Positions 54,601 through 64,000 of a DNA stretch of 64,000 bases are shown piece by piece (the stretch's first letter is position 1; the number at the start of each line of letters is the position of its first letter). Below the pieces are notes generated by a model. It saw only the letters and a list, made by a program, of their open reading frames with translations, was not told the origin of the DNA and did not search any database. This DNA comes from Lineus longissimus. Lineage: Eukaryota; Nemertea; Pilidiophora; Heteronemertea; Lineidae. Both the position numbers and the translations under genes were made by a program. Where the stretch lies: positions 4,652,501 to 4,716,500 of the forward strand of contig NC_088311.1 of NCBI RefSeq assembly GCF_910592395.1, read 5' to 3'.

Positions 54601-56647
54601 CTGTTTGTCAAAATTAAGTTCCAATTTGTTCGCCAGCGGTGATCTTCTTACCACTATATGGGCGGTGAGAGAACCATTTTCCCAGTGTTCTGTCGATTCA
54701 AGAGCACGCCGTTCTCAGAAGATTTCGGCGAGAACGGTTTGCCAGCTTCTGACACCGTATCAAAGCATAAAGGTCTGACGAAAATGCACGCATGTACATA
54801 TTTCATTCCCCGACCGGTTGCAATTCAATCATTTAGCACAGCGTATATGCCCAAATTTCAATTCATTAGCGACACACTGGTTGGTAGCCATGTTTTGGAT
54901 TTATTACAAAAGCTCTTAAAAAGAAAGAAAGTTGGTTTATCTGGGAGTTCGCATTCATCGGCAGACTTCCCGTCATCACCGAAACTAGCTTGAAGAAACC
55001 CTATCCCATTTTATCCAGCCAGGAAAAATAAGTTTCGTTTTTTCTACACCCTCTGACAGCTGCGGGTGTCGGTTGCCGCGCACCTTTACCCCGACTGCTT
55101 CTTTCATGCTGTGGCGTGCCAATCACCACAAGAACATCACTGACAACGATATCGTGAAAACTGCACAACTCTGATTCGCTTCTAATTGAGTCGGTGCTTT
55201 AATCTGTCTGCAAGACCTACTCGGGGTGTTCGCTGGGTATTAATGCGCCCACCACCTTTGAGAACACTCTTGCGTTACAGGGGAAAAAAAGCCCAACTTC
55301 CTTCATAATCAAAAGTTCTAATTGTGTGGTAATTTAGCAGTAAGAAAATAAATTAGGCAATATTCCAGTATACTTTACTAATAGGTTTCTGCAGACGTTT
55401 CGATGCGCCTGTTGCTTACAGGAAATACGCTACTCGTGAAAACTCGATAGTTCTTCTGGCTGTTTTTTGCGGTTAAGTTCACGTGGCAGTGGAGATTATT
55501 TGGGTGGCCCAAAAACAAGCCCCTCTCACTATGAAGTGTATACATTTACAACAAGTTGCACATACACATGTATATAAAATTAGGATGCATCATCGCAAGA
55601 AGTGACTTTCCACTGTATTCCGACACATTCACACATAATCATCATGTTCGAATACTTGCCAAATTAAGATTGGAATTTTTCAATTGCTAAATTGAAATCA
55701 ACTTGGAAGCTTCATTGCTCAGTAATTTCTTCAAGATCATCACAGTTGCCGCTGAAAGGACTTTTTTTGCCTCGGTGACATTTTGGTGGAAGGTGACACA
55801 TTACTAACACGGTAATGGTGCAATCTATCCGTCACACGGGTATATCATACCAGTAGGTTGACAACAGGACTGATTAAGACTGACAGCGGGTGCCCTGCTT
55901 GTGTAAACTTAACCTCGCTACTAATTTGGGTGATGAAAATTGTGAAATGAGCGTGAAGAAACCGAGATAGGCGCTGTCATTTTGACGGCTGAGTTTGTAA
56001 ACGTCCAAGTTTTACTTATCTAATCAAGTTGTCAATTTGACGATGGGTACTGACGGCTGACATTTTTGTAAAGTGACGGAGGGGTGCTGCTCCTAGCATA
56101 CCAGGGACCATTTTTACCTGACATACCCCTTGATGACCAATTACCAAGCCAGAAAATAGGCAAGAAATTATCAAAACACAGAAGTTTCTGTATTGCAGAA
56201 ACAAAGTGATGCTAAGATTTGACGGTTTGCGGGTAGCGAGCGGATGAACAAAAAAAACAAACCCCGGACAAAAACACTACAGAACCCCATATCACAACTT
56301 ACCAGAGAGTGCCTGTAAATTTTATCCTAGACACTTTGCCGAAAACTTGCCTTTTCTTAAGCCCGAAGAAATCCCTAGTTGGGTAACTGTTCAAGGAAAC
56401 TGCTAACTACACAATTCTCTCCGGTGAAAAAAGCGCTCAAGCATAAGCTTAAGGAGCGCACAATCAGGAATGCTAGAAATCGCTTAAATTTCGATCCAAC
56501 ATGGTCGCTTTAATCCAGACAAGCCAACCAATTACAGAGATGAGAAGAAAACGCAAACGATAGTCGCCCTCGGAAGTAAATTTTCACTTCCTCTTCTTGC
56601 TTTGGCCGCCGTGCATGCTACCCTTTCGGAAATCGGGGAGATCTGAT

Positions 56648-56681
56648 ATTCAATATGGCCGTCACGGCAGCCATTTTGAAT
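56648..56681. promoter_or_regulatory. Inverted pair of YY1-like motifs
   Basis: ATTCAATATGGC (56648-56659) and GCCATTTTGAAT (56670-56681) form a 12-bp inverted repeat with one mismatch. Each half contains a (C)AANATGGC YY1-like core. Ten bases separate them. Confidence 0.3.
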
Positions 56682-57978
56682 TTGATTTCCGTCGATTTCG
56701 CGTAGAACGTTAAATTCAACGAACTAAATTGTCTTCTGTGCGTTGGAAGTGATAAGAGGAAGGTTCATTCCGAAAATCGGCTTGAAATGCCGATACTCAA
56801 TTTTAAATCGGGCCTTGACTGACAGGGTTGAAGATTTTGACCTTCAAGAGACAAATGAAAGTCTAGAATGAAAGTCTAGAAATAGACAGCACAGAGCGAA
56901 AATAGTCAGTCAAAACCTTTTACCGGAAAATGTACAAGTGTTCTTGCGGAGCATTGTCGAACTATCAAAATATTATGTTTTGTCCCATAACCTAGACGAA
57001 ATCGGCCCTGTATAGTTTCTGGTCAAGACTCTAAAAACGAATATGGACATTTACTTCTGACAGCGACTGTATCAAGAACGTGACCGGATGACGTTATAGT
57101 ATCTGGTGTGTTTCGCATGCCTGAGCTTGGAGGCTTCGGGTTGCCGGATCATTGACTTGGACAAGTAGCAAATTGGTGCAGCCCCTCTGGTCTCCGCATG
57201 ATATGATTAGATTCGGGGTTTCATTACACGACATCCAGATAGCATATTACTTCCGAGATAGTTCTGGAAAGTTTGTGTTCTTTCCCGTGTCAGCCAAAGT
57301 GCAATGTACATCTACTTAGATTCTGCTTTCGTCTTTCCTGTTCATACAATTATCTTTTATATCTTATATGAAACGTTTAGTCGATTTGTTACTTCGAAAA
57401 AACCTCAGCGACGAAATGATTGGAAGCGAGGAAAATATATTTTATTCTGCAACTTTGTGTTTCATCACCGGATTACTCCCAGTTCGAGACGCTAGTTGAT
57501 TCGTCCTTGATCTGAAGTGACCGTGGTCTCTGAGTTTTGGTTACAGCCTCACCTTGGCTAAATTAGTAAAGTTAATTTGTCAAGGTTGGACAAAATTACA
57601 AATGTAACATAAATCTGTTGGTGACGGTCGCTGGCGCACGAAACAATGGTTGTCCCAAGGACATATAATGATTTTATTTACAACGTCCGCTGTTCCACTG
57701 CTTGTAATAAAAGAGGATAAGTCAAGGAGCTGAAATGTATCCATAAAAAGGAGTATTGCTTTCATTGTCCTTAAGTGAAGGTCAAAAGTGGTTTTCTTTA
57801 ACATGAAGTCGGTTCAACTAGGGTGAAAATATTGAAAATAATGAAAGTAATGTACGTGCTACATTTTCACATTTGTAAAGGAATTTCTATATTATGGTAC
57901 ATTGTAGTCCCAGTAATATGTTACTGTCCCTTCTCACTGTAAATTTGCTGAAACTGGTATTTATACTAGAAAGAACTA

Positions 57979-57996
57979 ATAAAGACTAGTCTTTAT
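57979..57996. repeat. Perfect 18-bp palindrome ATAAAGACTAGTCTTTAT
   Basis: Both strands read identically across 18 bases. It lies in the DMRT upstream region with no other context. Confidence 0.6.
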
Positions 57997-60900
57997 AGCC
58001 TTTATTAATTCTTGATGTATATACCTGTCTACTCAACGGCAATCGTTTAATTTCAATATGTTTTTACGCAATTGGTAATTCATTACAAATTTCATATTAT
58101 CAAAGAATAGCGTAGAGGTCATTGAAAGCTAAGAAAACTAGACATGGTAAATTTTTATCAAGTCATGCACATAAAAAAGACAAACTTTACTCACCAAACA
58201 GTACTTTTATCTGCACTTTTCAACAAAAATTGTCCAGCGTCCCGTAGATAACTGTGATGTCTGCCTATACAGCTGATAGAATAAACCTATTCCAGCGTTA
58301 GTTGCACGGAATGACAGGAGCTCATGAACGTCTGCTCGCGCCGAAAGAATCACGGCTCATAAAGTGTTTCTCACATCTCCTTCATTACTTCTTATAAACT
58401 TTGTCAAACAGATCATCATTTCAGCAAACTACTCATCGCGAAGTTTATTTTCACGCCGTAAACACCACGCAATGGATATAGCAAATAGAATACCTTTTGC
58501 AGAAAGGTACAACAGACGAGTTAGTTTCTGCGCATGCGTAATGATATGCGACTTCTGGATCGTCTGCCAAAAGGCCTGATCATGTGATTTTTAGAGACTA
58601 TCCGAGTTCACCCATCCTTCTCGTGAGCCCTGTCGCGATCACGAAAGAGGCGCAAAATGTGTGCAGTGAGTAGACACGTTTTCAAATAGTTTGTTTTGCT
58701 TTCCACTCAAATATTCCAAAACGCAGCAATATAAGTAGGCTGATATATATATGGTAACTTACCCAGAGCGAATCATTTGAAAGCTTAAAGGACTTGTATC
58801 TAGGTCTTCATTCGCGAGAAAAAAGTAATCGCGTTGGAATGCGAAGGGGATGATAGGCCAAACTGAATACAATTAAGAATACCATCGTATAATCAACTCA
58901 AGTCTTCTATTACACCAAGATATGTGCAAAGAGGCTGAAAGCACCTGCCATTGAAATCATATTCTCTTATATCTCTGGTGATTGCTAAGAGGGAATTAAT
59001 TAGGCGGCAGTGTCTTCAAAGTTAAAAATATGAGATGATTGTCCATTACTTAGAACGTAAGTACTTGGTTGCAGTATTCTTCGTCATTTCTTTCAAAGTC
59101 ATCGGGCAGAGAAATTTGAGAACGAATCCAAAATGGCCTCCAACTGCATTGCAGAGTCACAAATTTAAGATTTGCGGCTTGAAAAGAAAAGGTCATCGCG
59201 TTAGTGTACAGGGTAAGGGCCGTAGGGGGTGGTGGGGGCAAATGCCCCTTGATCAAAAAGCTGGCCACGGGCCTGCAGGCTAAGGGCTGCATTATTTGAA
59301 CAACCGGTACAAGTTGCCTTCAATCTGCCTCCTTTCCTGTACAGGTAAATAAATAAACTGGAAAGTGTTTAATTAAACCCCGCATCAGAGATGTCAGTTT
59401 TCTTGAAACTGCTACCGAAAATACTCCTGTTTGTTCCAAGGCAGGAATAGAGTTTCTCAACTGAACGCTTTATCTCCGTATCGCATTGCCTTTATCTTTA
59501 CCATTATAAATGATGGGTTACGCTCTTCCAAAGCTGTCATAAGATTGCAGCCTCGATCCGAGGACTCATAACCGTCACTCCACATATACATGTATATGCA
59601 TGTACACCAAATGTTACCAACGTGGTTATTTTGTATTCCTTGACGACGAGGATGTTGAAATGGCTCAAAACTTGATTATACTGATATTGACGGTTGTTAT
59701 GATATCGTCTGACAGCCAGTGACAGCTTGTCCTGAGCGACACGAACCACCTATAGAGTTATTTAATTAATCCAGGCGTTTTAGGTGCACCACCGGGACTC
59801 AAGCGAGTCGGAGCCGATTTAACCTCCTCCCAAATACTGTAGCCCGAGGACTCGCTGGTATAGAAATGCAGCTGGCTCATATAACCTATAATTACTACTA
59901 AAGACACTATCAAAATCACTTAAATTTCAGACAAAAAAAGTGCGCACTACTGCAACAGATGGCAACATGAAGACCTTCAATATACATTTATTAGATCAAA
60001 AACTCGGTTGAAATGCAGCTTTCTTTAACCTGGTGGGTGAGATTAAGCACGAGGCTGAAAATCAAATCAAATTATTTCTTAATTACAACCCACGGTTTTA
60101 GGAAAGAATGCGAGAAAAACTTCTGGAATCAAGACATTATTCACATTTTTGAAGTTTTAATTCCAAAGATAAGACCGAGCTAACTTTCAAATGCCTGCAG
60201 GTGCTTTCCCCGTATTGAGAAATGAAACAGTAACGGAGAGATGTAGCCACGGGCTTGCCGAGAACGTTTCATGTTTGATGAAACCAGATCAGCAAACCTA
60301 TAAAAGTCTCGTGTCGGCCTCTCCGGAGGTATAAACCAGTTCAATCACCCGAAAGATTTCATTCAGGCCGCGCCATGAAACGTTTCTTCTCACTCTTGAT
60401 ATAAACGCGTCAAGTCGCAATCACTAATTTCGTTCTCATTCCACAAACGGCCGTGTCGCATCATGTACGTTGTTGTCCCCACTATGGTTCTCAATGTTGT
60501 CTCCACTTTTGGATGGACGGGACCGGTGAAAAGGCAATGGTAATGACGGAAGAATGTTGCTTTTGCAAGCAGTAACCAGATAAAATGTTGACTCTAGCCC
60601 TTATCTTTAAAAGGCCAAAGTGACTATTAGGACAAGGAACGTAAAGATAAATTCGTCCGTCCTCACCTGTTCGATCTGGGAAATTTGGGTTTGATATCGC
60701 CAAAATTACACAGAAGGAGATCGTGTTCTCATTGATTTCATCTAAGAAAATTTACCTCCAAGATCTGCGCCACTTTTGTTTGCAGGTGTGTTTGTTTGCC
60801 CGCACGACAGGCCAAAGATGTTGGTATTCTTGCAGTAAACAGACCGCTTTTTCTTCACACTTTTGCCTGGGTGAACCTTCGATTCGCACTGGGAGCCGGT

Positions 60901-61247
60901 AATTCTACCCAGTGTTTAAGTCCGCAAGTGCAAGTGTGTCTTTCAGTGAAATATAACCGAGGAGTTGGTTGTTTTACGATCTACCATCTCACTTTCTCGC
61001 ATCAACAAACTGCCCTATATTAGTGATATGGAATCGGGCTTCAACAAACAAGACCCGAGTGGACCTCCCCTAAACATTTAATCCATCAACAAATAGATCT
61101 GACAAGTGCCCAGGGCGCGCGTTTCAACTGATTTCAATCAATGCCTGGAGAAGATGTTTTATGAAGCAAATGCAGCAAAACTGGCATAAGGGAGGTTTAA
61201 AGTTACCTTCTTGGTAGTCATCATTATGACTGTTTTGTACCATCCTC

Positions 61248-61368
61248 GGCCCGGTTGTTCGAAACAAGTACCCTGACGTTAACTTAACTCGGCGTCAAGT
61301 CTAAGGGTTAAACTGTAGGTGATAACGCCATCAAGTTAGGTTAACGCCAAATTTGAACAACTAGGCCC
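61248..61368. mobile_element. Short MITE-like inverted repeat, about 120 bp
   Basis: GGCCCGGTTGTTCGAAAC at the left pairs with TTTGAACAACTAGGCCC at the right, and inner GTTAACTTAAC pairs with GTTAGGTTAAC. A foldback of this size with GGCCC(A/C/G)GTTGTTC ends is a common miniature element type in invertebrate genomes as I recall. No clear target-site duplication seen. Confidence 0.55.
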
Positions 61369-61725
61369 TGGTCGCCAGATAGAGGGACACCAATCGCGCT
61401 GCACGTATCCGCCAGTTTTCAGTTTTCCATGCAATTTTCATCAAATGAATAAATTTACGTAGGACATCGCATTATGTTACACCGTCACAGAGAGGTGACA
61501 CCTATCTTCGAAATAAAAAACTAAACGCCTGAAGACATCTGATTGTGATTGTCTTTACAAGCAGCACTTTCGCATCATGTCATTATCATCAATTCATGTG
61601 CAATCTACATGCAAACAAATACTTGGAATCGAATTGACCCGGCATTCTCATCAGACGGATTGGTCTATATGATTCCCAGTGGGCAGACACGCGCGATGCC
61701 GTTGTTGACGATGTCGACATAAAGA

Positions 61726-62339
61726 TCACAACTTCGTTTCCGGCTTGACAAAATAAAGTTCAATTTTCGTCCGAGACTCGATACCTTTGAGCCTTTCGAT
61801 GATGTTGTCAAGATATTTGCGCGCCTCTACCTCCCCAGAAGTTATGTTGCCCTTACAGAAGGTCAGCTCATTGTTCACATGGTTGATGTCTTGTCGCAAC
61901 CCAGTGAATGACTCACTCACATCTTTGACAGCCTTTCTCAGCTCTGTCGCACCTGATCTCACCCATTCCAGTTTTTCTAACGCGTCCAAATACTTCTTGT
62001 TGTGAAGAATGTCGACTTGAGCACCCGATGTTTCCATCAGGTAATTCACCTTCATTTTGACTGTGAAACGAACAAAACAGTTCAGCAAAATAAATGTTCC
62101 AAAGAGGATCCGAATCTCAGTCAACTGCGAATTTTCTGTCGTCTTTACGTCTTGTCATCATCCCCTCTGTTGGATAGCGTTGAAATTTGACTTCATGACG
62201 AGGCGTCCGTCCACCTCAAATCGGAGTGGTCCTAAGACGGTCTTACTTGATAAGCCCGCTCCTTCTGTCAGGTTGTCCAATCCGATAACATACCAAGCTA
62301 CTTCGTACATATCGCAGCCCAGGAACTTCAAAAAGTGTC
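61726..62339 (-). CDS. Unrecognised gene, 3' terminal exons; C-terminal coiled coil
   Basis: Two exons fit together: 62339-62247 (acceptor CTTCAG, donor GTAAGA, phase 1 to 1) and 62060-61726 (acceptor TTTCACAG, stop at 61726-61728). The joined frame is open across a 186-nt intron. The upstream exon encodes a short segment including KFLGCDMYEVAWYVIGLDNL. The last exon encodes about 110 mostly charged residues with heptad-like hydrophobics (LDALEKLEWV, ELRKAVKDVSESF, YLDNIIERLKGIE), probably a coiled coil, with one Cys and one NIT glycosylation-type site. I do not recognise the family. Exons further upstream are expected beyond 62339 but none was identified. Without splicing, the upstream frame continues to a stop at 62158, an alternative ending. 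Confidence 0.45.
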
Positions 62340-62399
62340 CTGAAGGCAAAGCCACAACCATAGGCCGAACTTGCATTCATTCTCGAATTTTGTTGTCAA

Positions 62400-63180
62400 C
62401 GCCAAAATAGGCCGAAGACAATGCCACGATTGGTCCTATGGACAATATCACAACCCGAGGTGCAATATTTCGTCGGTGATGATGCACATGGTGTATCTGT
62501 TAGTGCTTATGTCTTCAGTATGGCCAGGTTGTGATAATGTCTCAATACGACCATAATAGTGTCTTATGTTTGCGACGGTGTCGTTTCAGTCCGACCAAAA
62601 TGTGATGATCACTCCCTATGCAGATATGATATTTGCTGTCTGCGGCTTTGTTTTCAGTATGACTGTCGGTAGCGATGGCATCTTCAAGACATAACAGACG
62701 ACTGCCTGACCGTGACTGTGTCTTCTGTATGATCTGGACCTTACCTTACGTATGGTCACGACATGATGATCAGATGAAAATGTGATACTGGCTGCTCAAT
62801 TGTGACTCTGTCTTCAGTTCGACCGATTAGGTTGTGTTCTGCTGAACTGTTAGTTCTGGTCAGCATCCGAGGGGCATGCATTGATGGAGAAGATATTTAT
62901 GGAATGTGTCTCAGATGATGGCAAGACACTGGAGCTCCCGGGGATGATTCGGTCTTGTTGTGACTGTGTTATCGCTCACTCTGTAGAAGACGGTGAGGCA
63001 TCCAGGCCCGATTCGGTCTGGTTGTGGCTGTCTCATCTCACTCAGCATGTCGCGGGAAATACGGTGGTGCAGCTAGTCCTCAATCTGCCGTCTGGTTGTG
63101 ACTGTCTCATCTCTTGCACTGTGTCGGAAAGACGGTCGGTCTGCCTCAGCCGATCGGTTTGGTTGTGATTCTCTCGAGCT
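62400..63180. repeat. Degenerate tandem repeat, unit about 64-74 bp
   Basis: The phrase (T/G)TCTGGTTGTGACTGTCTCATC recurs with its flanks near 62952, 63017, 63091 and 63158; spacings are about 65, 74 and 67. More decayed relatives (GGTTGTGATAATGTCTC near 62527, GACTGTGTCTTC near 62715) extend leftward. The 95-codon open frame at 62881-63168 lies in the array and is best explained by it. Confidence 0.6.
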
Positions 63181-64000
63181 CAACTCTCTTACCTGTCGGC
63201 ACCATAGTGAAGCTTCCAGGGTAGTAATAGTCTAGAGTTTGGTCATCTCCAACGTTTTGACAAGACGGTACAGCTGCCGGGTCATACTTGAGGTTTATGA
63301 GCTATTTCAATAGGCTACTTGAGTTGTCTCAATGGCCCTGTCTTCATAGTGTGCAGTGAGAGAGACTCTTCTAATGACAGACGCGTTCTGGTGTCACCCT
63401 AGGTACATGACAGGTACATGACATGTACATGTACCAGGTCAATGTCATACTTGAGGTTCTAGAGCTACTTCAGGCTATTATTAAGACATACGATGCTATC
63501 CTTCAGTATGATGAAAACTAATCATTCAATTCACAATCATCAAAGACACTGCCATGACGTCTGGTCTCTTGTCTGCGAGTTTTCTTATAGATTGTGACTT
63601 GCTGGCTCATCCTTCTACAGGTCCTCAATAACTGACAGCCCTGACAAAAGGTGTCACTCATGTCTCTCAATTTTACCAGTTGTGGTGGCTTTGATCAATT
63701 CATAAGATCAGAAGGGTCACAAGCTAATTAAAGAAGGGAATAAGGAATCTACTGTTAACCAACTTCAGGCTGGCAGTTTGCTCCTGGTGGATTCTGGAGA
63801 ATCAAAAAACAAAACAATTTGCAAATTTGCAATAACAATTCATAATATTCTCACTTTAAAGCATTCTTTTCTTACATCAAGCAAGTAATTAGATGATGAT
63901 TTTTCAAATTAGGCAAATAAGTAAAAGAAACTGTATTGTATAACATGTATAAGAAATCCTTTAACAAAACATACGAGTGATTTAACTGTGAAAGCAGCAC
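63181..64000. other. Right edge of window, no gene seen
   Basis: AT-rich sequence without recognisable exons. A local TACATG-rich stretch (63401-63440) contains the near-palindrome GGTACATGACATGTACATGTACC broken by two bases. Confidence 0.4.

Larger units (their letters stand above)
51676..61725. other. 10-kb gene desert upstream of DMRT
   Basis: No exon of a known family on either strand; the longest open frame (54658-54993, 111 codons) resembles nothing and has no splice or promoter context. The tract must hold the DMRT promoter and 5' exon(s), and presumably distal enhancers. Small structures inside are listed separately. Confidence 0.45.

Noticed and set aside
54658-54993. 111-codon plus-strand open frame upstream of DMRT
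   Set aside because: No recognisable domain, no splice or poly(A) context; could be reconsidered with transcript data.
62881-63168. 95-codon plus-strand frame
   Set aside because: Lies entirely within the degenerate 64-74-bp tandem repeat, which explains its openness.

Overview
The window is nuclear DNA from a multicellular animal. Genes are split into short GT-AG exons, introns hold dispersed repeats and a tRNA, and AATAAA poly(A) signals end several genes. All recognisable genes are metazoan families (KANK, M13 neprilysin/ECE-type peptidase, NFIL3-type bZIP, TMEM214, DMRT with a DMA domain). The palindromes TACATGTA and TAGGCCTA recur throughout, as I recall for marine invertebrates and echinoderms especially. 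A marine invertebrate (echinoderm-like or lophotrochozoan) is therefore my inference; the sequence does not settle the phylum.

Layout, left to right. (1) 2097-8064, plus: the 3' half of a KANK gene (ankyrin-repeat end; 5' exons lie left of the window), with a probable 3' UTR of about 3.5 kb to 11.5 kb. Its last intron carries a degenerate minisatellite built on TGACCTT and a pre-miRNA-like hairpin. (2) 13298-29303, plus: a 19-exon M13 zinc metallopeptidase whose exon lengths add up to exactly 782 codons plus stop. Its introns contain a minus-strand Cys-rich membrane-protein gene (16202-16968), an intact tRNA-Thr(UGU), a 1.1-kb inverted-repeat DNA element and a 20-bp minisatellite. (3) 34538-36157, minus: a single-coding-exon NFIL3-like protein with two bZIP domains. 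(4) 39706-40242, plus: a second, divergent NFIL3-like bZIP gene, head to head with the first. The space between and its first intron hold a CRE/CCAAT/TATA promoter and several CRE and D-box sites, the kind of element such bZIP proteins bind. (5) 41357-48420, plus: TMEM214 in 16 exons, with a reading-frame conflict at the last junction. (6) 50089-51645, minus: a DMRTA (DMRT4/5-type) gene convergent with TMEM214; the two may share a back-to-back poly(A) signal. (7) 51.7-61.7 kb: a 10-kb stretch without recognisable genes upstream of DMRT. (8) 61726-62339, minus: the 3' end of an unrecognised gene ending in a probable coiled coil, followed by a degenerate repeat of about 70 bp.

The genes do not form one pathway. 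The most coherent functional unit is the divergent NFIL3-like pair, where sequence suggests auto- or cross-regulation. The strongest candidates for novelty are the double-bZIP protein, the paired bZIP locus with its D-box/CRE cluster, the nested Cys-rich gene, and two miRNA-like hairpins.
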